In this document: positions 47,104 to 59,657 of the stretch, piece by piece
Layout of the letters: every line of letters starts with the position of its first letter
Position numbering within the stretch: position 1 is the first letter of the stretch
Source: Enoplolaimus lenunculus
Lineage: Eukaryota > Nematoda > Enoplea > Enoplida > Thoracostomopsidae
DNA length: 64,000 bases
Direction: 5' to 3'
NCBI GenBank assembly: GCA_030248215.1
Contig: JASANG010000893.1
Location: 159,741-223,740, forward strand
Notes under the pieces: generated by a model
What the model saw: the letters and a program-made list of their open reading frames with translations, nothing else
Databases searched by the model: none
Told to the model about the DNA's origin: nothing
Made by a program: the position numbers and the translations under genes

Positions 47104-50100
47104 GCATTCTGCAAATTGCTTACCTACAAACTATCAGCTGTCAGAATGTTAACGGTAAACTTATTTTTAATACAGTTAATATTCATACTCTCAAATGTGT
47201 GTAGCACCCACTAAGGCTTTCAAACCTGCCATACGTTTCACGTTCAGGCCCGTAGCCAGGTCACCTTGCTGTGGGTGAGGCTAAACATTTTTCAGGAGCG
47301 GCATGTAAGTGTTTTCAATGAGTTTCAAGTAAGTTTCAAAATTCTGTAGTGGGCCAACAATGTTCCAAGGGACGAAACCCTCGCCGGCGCCATCTATGGT
47401 GCGCCATTCATGATGGGAAAGGTTCAAATTCGTTGCAGCATAGTTCGCTTGTTTGAAAACCTATCTTTAACTGGTGATAGATTCCGCATACATTTGAGAT
47501 ATAAGGGCTTTCATTAAAAAATTACAATAATTTTGTCAGATACCAGCAATACCTGCACAGGCTAGAGTATTGCTGAGGGCCGCCAAAAATTCTGGGGTAG
47601 GGTCCTTTGCAATGATCAAAATATTTCAAATTTTTGTTTAACATCTTGTTAGGGTGGGGGCCCTACTTTGGGCTGGTCTCACCAAATGGGGGGTACGGGG
47701 GATGGTTGCTCCAGCCTTGGATAAAAGTGTAAAGAAAGTCGGCAAATTTCTCCACAAGTAATAAATTTAAAAAATGATAAGTATTTAATTTGAACGGTTA
47801 TGTGCCCGAATTTGCTATACGCATTGCTTCTCTTTCTATTTTATTTGTTGTTTTTGTTCTACGCTATTGCTATGCTTGATTTCCAAGAAGCATCTTAGCC
47901 ACCTAAAATGTAAATTTGGGCAGTAACGGACATAGAAAATGACAAGGGGTGCATTCCCTTTCGCCATAGTGTTGATATGCTAAAAAGTTTTTCTAGCCCA
48001 ATTGTTGAAATAATGACGCGAAAACATCACGAATTAATTTGTTATAAAGTTGTATTTTGTAAATCTTAACGTATCGAAAATATTTGCTAAAACTGCGCAT
48101 TGTATTAAATACTGTTAAATTTCATAACACAAAAATACATTTAAATGACCCACCGAAACAATCCAACAACCGACCGAAAAATCCCGGATCCGCCACTGCC
48201 GTTTAGGTAGTTGTTTCCCCACAACCGCATATACAAGTTTTCTTTGTATTGGGTAGCGAAATACTTGTAGGCAAAAATATTAATTTATAAATCAGCCTGC
48301 CGTGCCGCCTGGCGCCGTAAGGCAATTGGCACCCGAAGTTGCACGTTGCCAAACGACGTCAGACGACGCCGTAAGGTATCCAAGTAGTCTAAAAGTGTAG
48401 CACCATCCTTGGCTTCTTATAAATATACGCTTCTTATTGCTTAAAGTTTGATCCGCTTACACTATTTGCTTGCGCACAATGCAGCTTCGGCGCACTTTGC
48501 ATCACGGCAGGGGATATGCCCCACATGGAAGGGTTTTGCCTTCGCTAGTAGCAGTGGCGTCCCCGCGGGAGCCATTGGGAGTCCGTGCTCCCCTAAATTT
48601 GCCTGGTGCCCCCAAATTGACTCGGTCTAAAAGTAAATAATCTTGAGATGCAATTGTAGGCCGCCGCAAAATTATTCGTTGCCCTAAAAATGTAATTTTC
48701 TGCATACGCCTCTGGCCAGTATAAAACTTGTACACAAGAATGTTCCGTAATTTTTTTGGATTAATGAAAGTTCTGCCCACTTAAAGTAAACTTGGGGACT
48801 CTAATTGATAAGTGGAGTTTCGTTAATGGATACTTTTAGAGGGGAAAACTTTAATTGATTCCCTTGCGTAGAAGGCAAAAATAAAATTGTGTCGTCTTAG
48901 GCTGACAAACTTAAGTTTATCCTAATTTTTTGACCTTTATCATGTTTGGCTTTCCAAGGGCTTGTGAAATATAGCAATATCCTCCTAGATATTGCAGACT
49001 GGCTGTATAACAGCGGCTCAACAACAAGCACATCGCTTAGCACTGTCAGTGAAACAACAACAGCAACAACAACACCAACAACAGCGACAACATCAGCAAC
49101 AACATCAACAGCAACAAGTAGCTCAACTACAACACGTGGTTCAAATAAAATAATCGCAAGTGCAGTGCAAACCGCTGAGCTCAATCAACAACTCAAAACT
49201 TATATTTTGGAGTGGAAAGCGAATATTTTTGGAACATGTGAATGTCATGTGCGGCCAAATTTTTGCATATTTGAGCTTCTAATACACATTGATCATTACA
49301 GACTGAAAATTTGAATTTTTGAATATTCGATTTTTACTGAAAATCAGTTTGGTCGAAAAGTTCCTCAAGTTAATATGTTATCCTACAGCATATTTGAGAT
49401 GTGCTATACTTTATCTGTGCCGGACACAGCCGCGCGCCGCTATTAGTTGCGAACAAAAACACATGCAAAGTCTATTTAGTATGATAAATAAATTGAACTT
49501 TTTTACAATTTTTTCGTCGATTTGTGGACTCGGACCTTATTGTCATAAAGAAGCTCAAATTGTAAATATTTGCAAAATCCAATCATTTTTAGGCAAACGT
49601 TGGCCGGGGTATAACGGAGCAGAGCATAATTACTCAAGATATGCACAGTTTTGCTTATGTTCTTTATTTCTGTGATGCGCTGGTCTGTGTTGTGATCGTT
49701 GTTATTCAAGTCACCAGTACTGGATCTTTAAATTTAAATACCCATGTTTGATTTGTTTGAAAATTATTAACGCAAAATTCAAGGACGATGCTAGAATGCC
49801 ATTTCGTGTACATCATTTTTTGAACAATTCAATCCAACGGGTTATTCTATTAAAGCCAGTAAAAGTGCCTTTTCATTGTCTCTCCAGAATTTTCTGGCGC
49901 ACGTTCCCAATCCCTCATCTTAAATACGCCGATGACGAAATGTTTGATTTTTGAAACTTTTAATATTTCAGTGTGCAGCAAATCCACTTGGGTAAACGAC
50001 TCCAGTGCGAGCTACTGCTACAAGTTAACACCAATCAAAATGGCAAATAAACAATGCGCTGAACAGTATTGTAAATCGTTAGACGCAACACTGTTAACGA

Positions 50101-53100
50101 TGCCGACAACTACGAATTTTAGTAATTTTTTAAACGCATGGTAAGTTTTCTTTAAAAGTTTTGATTTGAAAAATAAAAAAAAGTTAAAAAATACTATCAT
50201 GATTTAGTTAAACTTCAGTTTTCATTTTACCATTATTTTGGTACGGTTCTACTTAAAAATTTTGACCTGAATCTCATGTGTGTCCATTTCACACTATGTT
50301 CCGGAATACGAAGTTGTTGCAATATACGGTCTCCGCCGGAAGTTTGGGTTGGGCTTTACAGATGGAGCTTTTGAACAAAACGTATATATAATAGGCGACA
50401 GTTTGATATTTATCACTATATTATATATAGATATATACATATATATTGTAAGGATTCCCTAGTGTCCGTACACCTGTAAATTTCTAGAAATTTTGCTAGA
50501 AAAAAAACCCCAGATATGTCTGGTTTAGGCGTTGTGGCTAAAAACCACCGGTAATTTTGGTTTCAGCCGGCGCTGGGCGCACAGTCCGAGTTATCGAGAG
50601 TGCGAGCTCTAAATGTTCCGTCTCGCAGGCGAAACTTTCGGTGGTTCTTAAATCAATATCTAGACATTGCAAGTTGGACGTGACAGAGGGCGGATGGAAA
50701 ATAAATAACAGTCCGTAACCGAATAACAGAGGTGGTACCCTCTGGAGAGGCCAAATAAATATCAGTCCCCCTCTTGTTCTGCTGAATGTGTTTTTACGTT
50801 CGGAAATTCTAGTTTTGCAAACGGAAGGATTATATTGTGTGTATCGGTTTTGTAAAAGGTGTTAATTTAGGAAATGTATTTATTTGCGTGTTTGTGGGAT
50901 TACTCGAATTTTTTGCGTACGATTTTTTAGGGAAACAGCTCGCGCCGGGTAGGCCGCTGCAAACACCGCATGGACTTTTTCGGTGTGGGTTGAATTGACT
51001 CGGGTTAGATTCCGGTTCAGTCTGCTCGACTCAACCGGTTTTAACCCGATTGCATTTATGTTGGTAAAGTATAAAATAATGTATGTATAAAATATCAAAC
51101 AGCTGTTTTAAATCATTACGGTTTAAATACAACAACTGACACGATTGCAAGGAAATCCACAAAACATTTCGATTACTCGTTTCATTAAAGATGTAACGTA
51201 AAATTCAAAGGGCTCAATCCAAACCTCGACATCAGGACAACGAGACCTTCTCCGCTCCGGCTAAAATTTCGGTTTCTCCGAAAACCGGTGGTCAAACCCG
51301 TTGGCTCCTGATAGTCGGCTGTTAATACCCAAAGGGGGCCGGTGAGCGGCAGCTCCACCAGCTCCTGAAGACCTAGAAGCATGGGAAACTGAACAAAAAC
51401 GGGATACGGAGCAAGTAAAGTTATTCGACCAGGCTGAATTCATAAAAACATGTTAACTTTAGCGCTGTCACATAAATTTTCGGATGCGGCGTAAGATGTA
51501 TAAAGTTTGCGCATTTCACTTAAAAATTGATGGTGTCCGTTTTTATAATGAATAAATTCCCCATTTTTCGGAAGCTGCCAAATCCGTTGTTGTTGTAGTT
51601 GTCGTTTGAGATGGATGTTTTCGCCTCTTTATGTCCTGATGTTGTTGAGGCGTCTTAAAGTTCTCTGCTGGCCGGGGTTTGTTATTGTTGACCCTGCCTA
51701 GGAAGACATAAACTTCGCAGTAGGTTGACTTGGGTTAGGAATTTGGTTATTGTCCGTACACAAAACGCGCGTGTCTTGTAAATATCTCGTCTTCTTTGAT
51801 TTTTCTTTTTGAACCCTGGAGTTTATTCTATTGAGATATACATGTAAACATTTCTACAGTCCTGATTTTTCTTATTCCTTTTTGCCAAACACATATTTAC
51901 CAAAAGCTTGTTATTCCCGGACTTAAATATTTTCCTGCACACTGGATGGCGGAAGAAATTGCCCGCCACTGTGGTCAAACATTTTAACCAGGGGCAGGAA
52001 AGCGCGCGAATATGAGTCGCGTGGCCCCGAAATCAAATCTGCGACGGAACTGAGCAGCCGTGCTGTTCTTCGGCTGTCTAGAATTTGTAATCTTTGGGTC
52101 TGTTTGGATAAAACTATTAATCAAAGGTCAGGGTACTCTTCTTCTGGGATGACCAACGTCCTATCCTGAAAATTGGTCGGTAAGAGAAGCTAAACAGAGT
52201 GGTATATTTTATTGATCCGATAAGGGTTGGACCTGCCAAGGATAGGCGGCGTAGGTTTCGGCAAGGTACCAACCCTTATATATGTATATATAAATTGTTT
52301 ATGACACTCAATGTTGCAGTTACAATTCATTACAATTGCCTGCGTCCGTGATTGCAACAACCGCGCGACGCCGTATAATTGAGGCCTATTTATATAGTTA
52401 CTTTGAAATCAAATAATATCGTTTCACAATCCCGGATTATACAAATGCATCACAAACAACGTTTCCCATAATATGTTGCCAACACAATCAGTCTTTATTT
52501 TTGAGATTTATATAAATTCGCAGGTATAAAATATTTTTTAAGCCTAAGTCTAAGCCTAAACGTTCAAAATTGTAAACGTAAGCATAAGCTTAAACAAAAA
52601 CAACCTAAAATCTAAACCAACTTCTTTGCAGTGCCACCAAAAAAGTAAGACGACCCTAAAAGTACAGTGGCTCAAAATTTGCTAGGTTTTCAAGCGAACC
52701 TCGTCTGGAACAAAGGGTCACCCCGCTTTGCTCCCCTCCTCGGCGTACGGCTGTGCTTACTGACAATAGATGCTACATATATGTCAGAATACCGGTCCTT
52801 AAGTCCGGTTTAAGGTCTGCTGGTGCTAGCAATGCGTGGCTGTCGCTCGTTCCAATATCTTCAAGTGTCCGGAATTCGCCCGACGGCTGGGAATGGGTTG
52901 CTAATGGCACTACAACTGCGCTGAGTTATGTCACTCGATGGGCTTCTTCGCATGTAAGGTTTCAATTTCAAAATATATGGGTTGAGCCACTTCAATATGA
53001 TAGCTACTGAAGTTTTTTCACTTTAGCCTTGATCATCCGTCCGCTCAAAAAAGTTACCTGGTGTACGCATGATATTGTAGAAGTTGTCTAAGCGTAGTTT

Positions 53101-56100
53101 CAGTGAAATTTGGCTTTAAAATCTGAATACTACGCTCGAAATTTAGCAGTCGCATTGCAAGGCCTCTGTTGTTTCATCAATCCTTTTGCATTCATAGAGG
53201 GTAAAATTATTTGATGGAAACGCCTGTTGTCAATAAACTGCAACTTTAACCCGTTAGCAAAACAAAGGTTTTTTTCGTCATTCAAACTTATATGAAACAA
53301 CACTAGTTAAAAAAACTAATGTTTTATTGAAAGCTTTGCTGAACACCGACAAAGAAGTCACCCGGTTATACAGACTGGCAGGTTCTTCTACCAATCGCCA
53401 CTTTTATTTAGCAAATATGATTGGGTTAATTTCTAAAGAAGTTTTAAGCTTTAAATTTAATCACACTTTAGAATTTATTTTTTCAATGTGTATCCACAGT
53501 ACAGAAGCGATACATCTTATATTACTTCTAAGCGAGCTCAATTTCCAATACACTTTAGATACGAATAGGTAGTCAAACAGCGTTCAAATAAGTTCCCTAA
53601 AAATCATTGTTGGTCTGCCGTAAAAAATTAAAACATTTAATTTCAGAGTTTATTTTAAATCCACGCCTTTCTTAATGAAATATTTGCCCTACCAGCAAGG
53701 ATTTGAGGTCAGTTCAAATGTGAGTTGAAGTTAATAAACTTTAGAAAACAAATTGAAACTCAACGGGGTTTTGATAAATAATTGTTTGATTTCAATATTT
53801 CCAGCCATCTGCGCTGACAAATTTCAACTGCGCATATACAACCAGAAACGGAGCCTGGTATTCAGCGATGTGTACTGCAGTTATTAATACAATTTGTCAA
53901 GCAGAGTCGAGTAAGTTTCATTCGATCGTCAACCGGTAATGGATGCTACACACAGTTGAAAATACCGCGCTATGGTACAACAGTGCCGAGCCTAGCACAT
54001 CTCCGTACCCCCTTATGGCGTGGCTTCCGCAGGCGGTCTCACTCCAAGACTTAGTAATGTTTGAATCACGCTAAAAGAAAGTTCTAAATTCCGGCCATTC
54101 CAAACGTTCAGACGCCCCAAAAACAGCGAATCTGTAGGAGTACGCAAAATATGCTCAACTTGATTTAATAATTAGATTATTTTTTGAGCCAATGTATAGA
54201 ACAGGGCATAACAGTAGTATAAAGCGAATTCCTAAACTTAAGCGTAAGAATGAGCTTATACCTAAGCGTAAGTCTAAGCTTAAGCCTGCGCAAAAAATTT
54301 GTCTAAATCTTAATGTTTACATGGTCCATTTACTCTTCTGAATACGGCATATGTGACGACACTAGCGTATCGTTGAACGACAAGAAGGCTCCAGTGGGTC
54401 ACATAGGGCCTTAATAAAATATTTATAGTCTTATTGACCCTTACGGAGGCTCGGTGGCTCCTATCAAATGGGGACACGGTTCGCAAGTCGCAGCCTTGGT
54501 CCTGTGTGCGAAAACAATTTTTCCCTTTGTCAATCGAACCATGAACGTAGCCACAGATATTTCCGATCAGGCGGTCCAAAATGGCCGTCATTTCTGTTGA
54601 ATGGTTACGTGAAATTCGTTTGATGTCAATAGTAAACAAATGTTAGCTGATTCAAATTGATTTTGACTAAATTAGTGGCGTGATTACGACATATATACAT
54701 TTCGTAATTAGCGCTCTTGCTTGCAACCCGTGTTCCTGGTTTAGCGCGCTATGTGAATACTAACTATTTCTATTTTTAGCTACATTATCTGCTTGTGAAG
54801 ATGGTTGGAATTCTGTTGGTGGTTACTGTTATTTTCTATCGAGTACGCTTCGTAATTATGCGTCCAATTTTGAATATTGCAGTACAAACGGAGCACGTTT
54901 AATCCAATTTCCAACCAGCACTGCGTATGATAATTTTACTACGTGGTGGTAAGTAGTTGTTATTTTGGTAAATCCCGCCACCTCGCCAATTTCAAAGAGT
55001 GATAATAGTCATGTAGATTGCGATACAGGTACTACGATGATCTGTAATCATTAAACAAGCGTTCACAATAGGTGTAATAGAAATCATCTTTGTCGTTTGA
55101 TCTTATTTAGTTGAGTTGAATGCATCGTTTACTCTAACTCGTGTACGTGGCTTGCAAAAAATTTTCAATTTCCTGAAGATTTGCTTTAAAAAATTCAAAC
55201 GGTACCAGGGTTTTAGCATTAAATTTAATATTTCGAAATTTTTAGAACTCCAATTACCGCATGAATAAACGAAATTCTAAACATTTTAACAGCAAACAAA
55301 CCGTGTTAGAATATATAAGCTGCAGCAGTACCAAGGAACTTTTGACGGTTGGCAATGGCCGACCATTAAAATTTAAATATTGCGCAATTTCCCTGTTTTG
55401 GAAAGACATTGTAAATATTTGAGACATGTTTGTCCATTATGTGCATATGCAATATAGTGCAATGAACTGTATGTATGCTAGGTGGCAACACACGGTCGGC
55501 ATAAAGTCGCCGATAGAAACATTTAAAGAGGTGAACTACGCGGCACCGTCGGTAGATTGTTAGCCTAGGATCCGTACGTCGCTAGTTCGCACCACTCGTA
55601 AACCGTTTTTCCAGCTGCTTAGTTAAAATGTCTAAGTTCCGGTTCCTACCTAGTCCCTAGACTGACAGATGTCGGGTCAACTAATTACCGTACAAAATTA
55701 ACTGGTTCCAACGGTATAACTGGAGCCTTCAGCAAATGCCAGTAAAGCAAAAAATGATTCGACAACAATTAAAAGAACTCTATCTTAGCAAAATTTCTTT
55801 GCCCGAAATCAATTCTCCGTTTGTGTTACAAATTCGTGGTTGCAAGACTGAGCGGTTATTGCAGCAAGCGCGTAGCCAACTCTCCTTGCTTGGGGGGGTT
55901 AAATATTTTTAGGAGGGTTCATACAAGGGCTTTCGGTGACTTATAAAAGGCAAGGTAGAAACTTTTCAACGGGGTTAAAATTGTTCCACAGGCGTGGGTC
56001 TGCCGGTCCACTTCTGGCTGTGGCCTACTAATTGCAGGAATTGCAACAATTTTGGTAACGCTGTTTGGGCTGGTATGTCCTCAGCTGATACGTTATCGTG

Positions 56101-59100
56101 GCACAACGAAGGCGCAGTTAACATAACGTTGAACTGGAACGCTAACTCGGTAAGGTCAAATCAACGAGGTAACCACCAAATTTTTGACGCGTTCACAGTC
56201 CGGATTGTAGAAGAAGCCAGGGAACGAAACGTGCAAGAAGTCAAACGCAATTTTAATACTCAATCTTAATACAAAATTTTGGGAAAAATCTGTTCAATCA
56301 GTGAGCGGATCAAACATGGAAGACTGGAATTGTCACGCTTGCGATGCAAAATTTCAGCAAGCAACTTATTTTTACTGGTTCTAAATTGCTCAAGTTCATT
56401 GAATAAAAAGACGTAAGTCTGCGGTGTAATTGTAGCAGAATTAAAATTACAAACTGCAATAATATTTCTACTGGACGGCCACCGCAGGACGCGGAGAACG
56501 ATGCGAATCACAATAAAATGCACCGTAATCCCTAAGTAACGGATGTCGCCTGACCGGACGACACCAGACGACAAGTATAGCGCCACCGTAAGTGTAATAT
56601 TTGGGATGTACTGAAAATTTTTTGACACTTATAATGGGTCAAATGTTGATGAAATCTACGTAAATAGTAAACAATAATTAAGCAGACAATGCTACTTTGT
56701 TAATTTGGAATCTTCGATAATTCGTCGTCCGACATCTTGTCGACCAACAGTGTCCTACAGCATATGGTTAAATCTAAAGAATAATATCAAGCGCAATTTT
56801 AAGCCTAAGCTTAACCTTGAGCATGATAACTGGCAATGGATTGTCGAGTCGATACAATTTTGGATTACAAGTTGTCCAGCAACGAGTTGTCGTCATATCG
56901 TTAGTTTTGTGGCCTCAAAATGGTTTTGACAATTTGAGTCTCCGTTTTCAGAGTCCAACATCAGGAACGAATTGTATATCGTGGCGGAATAATGAATGGT
57001 ACTATAATACCAATTGTAAACTGTTGTACAAAACTGTTTGTCAACATACGCAGTATACTAAACGTAAGTTGAAATTTTATGAATGAAATGAGCAACAAAA
57101 GACAAGAGCAGAACATTCTGAGTTAAATATGAACCGGTTCATTCAAGGAACGTAGCCAAAATTTCATTTCGGAACGGTATATAACTCAAGGAACAAAGTA
57201 TACGAGTATTAAGCGAGTCGACCGAGAAAATGTTGCTGACCCTAGAAAGTAGTTGAGTGGTGTATATCTCGTATGTCAGGGTGCAGATGGAGGTGAAAAT
57301 AACGGAAGCGGAGGTCAGCAAATTTTGTCGATGATGATGTCAGAGGTGAATCCGGAAATTAAGCAAAATTAGGTAGTTAAAATCAAGTTAATTTCTAAAG
57401 TGTTGTCAAGAATTTTGGTTTAGACTGAAGCTAATTCCGACAGTTTCTGCCGAAGCCGGAGGTAGACTTCCGGTTGTACCATATATGTAGCATGTCTTAT
57501 ATATTTCAGTTTTCTATACGCCCACGATATTTCGTATAAGACAGTAAGGATCAAAATGGGAGTCTCAGGGCAACACGGAGTGCGCTATCGAAGTGAATTT
57601 TAGCGATTCTTAGATCTTGAAAATCTGTTGGGAATTTTAAATTCAGAAAATGTTTCAAAAAATTTAAACTTTAAAATATTTTGTTGGTAAATTTTTGAGT
57701 TAAAAAAATGTTGAATAATTTCAGGTTGCCCAAAATGTAACACCAATTGGACCAATATTGGTAGTTTTTGTTACAATTCACAATCATTGATTGCGTACAG
57801 CCGTACCGAAGCAGTAACGTATTGTGCTGGATTAAACGCAACACTGCCGTTATTATATACCGAAGCGGACGCCCTAGCGTTCAAAGAACAATAGTAATTC
57901 ATTGACATGTGCACGATTTTGTAGCTTCAAATTCTGCTGGTTTATTCATGTTACCGCTCGCCCGACAACTTGTCTCCCCACAACTCGTCGCCCGATTACT
58001 TGTAATCTGAAATTTCATGGATTCGACAATTCGTCGCCCATCATTATTCTTAGGCTTAGGCTTATGATTACGGTTATAATTACTATTAGATTCATAGGCG
58101 TTAGGACACTGTCGGGCGACAAGTTGTCGGGCGGCGAATTGGCGTTGATTTGTTAGGGCCAACGTTACTTTTAGAGCCGTTACTATAGATTAAACGTATT
58201 CCTAATCGTTAGCATAATCGTTGAAAAACTGTAGATTTATGCGTAAAGATAAGCCTAAGCCTAAGCGCAAGAATATAGTCTAAAACCTAAAACCTGTCAT
58301 TTTCAATCCAAGCGCAAAAAGTGGCGGCCCTATTAAAGTAACATGAATCCATGTTAACAACATTGTTTTCAAAAACGTTGCTAAGATTTCATTTCGGGAG
58401 GGTATAGCCTCATGTTTTCACACCTAGGTTCCAGATGGCTATGGTAACGTCCTTTAAAAGAGCTTTTTTTCTTGTCTCGTCACAACTGTAGAGATGGAAT
58501 ATCTTTCCTTTATCTCCCCTCGTTATATATACGCCGCTGCTTGTTTTTGTCCTCATCTGTGCCTATGTCTTCCGACTTTCTATTCATATCTAACCACGAA
58601 AAGATTGCATTGTCCCGCGAATATCATATTAAATTCTTTTTTAACTTTCGAATATCGTATGATATTCGCATGTCCCATAGTATCACGTGACATATCGACT
58701 CTTGTACACATTGAACATTTGAGAACGGTGGTTTGTAAGTTAGTGTCATATGACGTCCGCGGTATGTTGGTCGACTCTATATGACAGCCCGAATTTTAAC
58801 GTTTGCAGGGGCGTCAAGGATAAATTTGGGGCACCAGCCGAATTTGGTGGGAACGGGCTTCCAATGCCACCCGTGGTATCCTTACTCTTAGGCTTAGTAA
58901 TATGCTTATCCTGCTGTTACTGCGCTGATCTATGGACTGGCTCGATTTTCTAATTTTATTATTATATTAAAATCTATAGAGTTCACAAAATTTTGAACTA
59001 AAACTAATTCAAAAACCCAAACGTGACCATAAGCCTATTAGTTAATCTTGAAGCCATGGTTTAATAACTTACAACCAATTTTAATATATAGAAACGCCTT

Positions 59101-59489
59101 CTCGCATAGAGTTTACTATGAGCATACTAAATTTCTAGCTGTGCGCGCGAAATGATACACATACCGAGAACTGTGGTTATGACACGGAAAATTTTCAATT
59201 ACTATCTAATTTCAGTAAAACCAGGTCATCCTGGCTTGGACTTACAGCTTCAAATCCATCTCAAGGACTCGGCAATCGTTTGGGGTACGTTTGGGACGAT
59301 GGAACCGCGTTGACCTATACTGCGCAGTGGTTTAGATCAATGGTAAGAGCCTACTTCAATAAAATAGGACCAAAACAAAACATATATGTCCTTAAGATTA
59401 TTAGCAGGATGTGCAATAGTTGGCAGTATTATGACGTCGGAATTAGTTGTTTTGAGATGGGCAAAAGAATATATCGCTCGTTATGTTAG
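47104..59489 (+). CDS. Multi-domain C-type lectin-like protein (Thr-rich segment plus three CTLDs)
   Basis: Exons: 47104-47154 (tentative), 48998-49138, 49972-50140, 52815-52953, 53805-53910, 54780-54948, 56038-56149, 56952-57063, 57725-57893, 59216-59342, 59397-59489. All junction phases agree. The first placed exon encodes a short hydrophobic run ending in SCQNVN, plausibly the end of a signal peptide; the start exon was not found. The next encodes a Thr/Ser-rich, mucin-like segment. Then come three C-type lectin-like domains, each with the early Cys-Trp, the G/S-Y/F-C-Y motif, a Trp-rich core and the closing Cys pair. None shows an EPN, QPD or WND motif, so classical Ca-dependent sugar binding is not predicted. 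A secreted or cell-surface recognition role is inferred from domain type. Whether it is one transcript or several needs RNA evidence, but every phase permits one. Confidence 0.83.
50685..50760 (-). repeat. Dispersed repeat, copy B
   Basis: The reverse complement shares GGCCTCTCCAGA and GGTTACGGACTGTTATT with 42520-42605. It lies in the lectin intron between exons 50140 and 52815. Confidence 0.6.
52220..52279. repeat. Strong hairpin in a lectin intron
   Basis: ATAAGGGTTGG (52220-52230) is the exact reverse complement of CCAACCCTTAT (52269-52279). ACCTGCC and GGCAAGGT just inside extend the pairing with one bulge. The loop is about 20 bases. Function unknown. Confidence 0.65.
54187..54326 (-). 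repeat. Family 1 element, truncated
   Basis: AGCCAATGTATAGAACAGGG, then TAGTATAAAGCGAATTCCTAA, GCCTAA-type repeats, and an end in TTTACATGGTCC without the usual GGGGCGGAAC. It lies in the lectin intron between domains 1 and 2. Confidence 0.6.
55525..55605 (+). repeat. tRNA-like sequence, possible SINE head
   Basis: GTCGGTAGATTGTTAGCC followed by TAGGATCC and GCTAGTTCGCACC resembles a D-arm, anticodon arm and T-arm in order and spacing. The match is loose and lies in a lectin intron, so a tRNA-derived SINE remnant is the most I would claim. Confidence 0.3.
56703..56910. repeat. MITE-like family 2 (CGACAA...TTGTCG), copy 1
   Basis: Ends carry TCGTCGTCCGACATCTTGTC and, inverted, ACAAGTTGTCCAGCAACGAG. 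The middle has AAGCCTAAGCTTAACC. Related copies are at 57955-58142 and 60409-60715. This copy ends just before the last exon of lectin domain 2. Confidence 0.6.
57725..59489 (+). other. C-type lectin domain 3 (C-terminal)
   Basis: Exons 57725-57893, 59216-59342 and 59397-59489, with stop TAG at 59487. Landmarks are CNTNWTNIGSFCYN, LNATLPLL, SSWLGLT, YVWDDGTALTYT and CNSWQYYDVGISC. The middle core (WLGL, VWDDGT) is closest to the family consensus. The 54-nt piece 59343-59396 is in frame and could be retained. Confidence 0.8.
57955..58142. repeat. MITE-like family 2, copy 2
   Basis: GCCCGACAACTTGTC at the left is matched by GTCGGGCGACAAGTTGTCGGG at the right. The centre has GGCTTAGGCTTATG. It lies in the last large lectin intron. 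Confidence 0.7.
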
Positions 59490-59584
59490 CTAAAAGTAAA
59501 AAATCTGGTAAAAGGAACCAGACAAAACTTTAATAATTTTGGAGCCAAATAATGGCTGTCTCAATGAATAATATTAGGAGGGAT

Positions 59585-59657
59585 AATAATAATAATAATT
59601 ATTATTATTATTATTATTATTAATATTATTATTATTATTATTGTTGTTGTTGTTATT
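59585..59657. repeat. (ATA/ATT)n then (TTG)n microsatellite
   Basis: AAT triplets turn into ATT triplets and then a short GTT run, about 95 bases after the lectin stop codon. Confidence 0.9.

Larger units (their letters stand above)
49972..53910 (+). other. C-type lectin domain 1 (three exons)
   Basis: Exons 49972-50140, 52815-52953 and 53805-53910. Landmarks are CSKSTW, ASYCYKL, LDATLLTMPT, GWEWVANGT and GAWYSAMC. The residues around GAWYSAMC replace the WND of Ca-binding lectins. Confidence 0.82.
54780..57063 (+). other. C-type lectin domain 2 (three exons)
   Basis: Exons 54780-54948, 56038-56149 and 56952-57063. Landmarks are ACEDGW, GGYCYF, GARLIQFPTS, FGNAVWAGM and NEWYYNTNC. It joins domain 1 in phase 1 (QAES-TTLSA) and domain 3 in phase 1 (YTK-RCPK). 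Confidence 0.82.

Noticed and set aside
49319-49675. 118-codon + ORF between lectin exons
   Set aside because: It lies wholly within an intron whose flanking exons join in phase; composition is AT-driven with no domain.
53649-53709. Possible extra exon in lectin domain 1 (frame reading VYFKSTPFLMKYLPYQQGFE)
   Set aside because: Its phase does not fit the phase-0 donor at 52953. Direct splicing to 53805 keeps frame and matches the module of domain 2.
54310-54639. 109-codon - strand ORF in a lectin intron
   Set aside because: No domain, no splice partners, and its end overlaps a family 1 repeat; probably chance.
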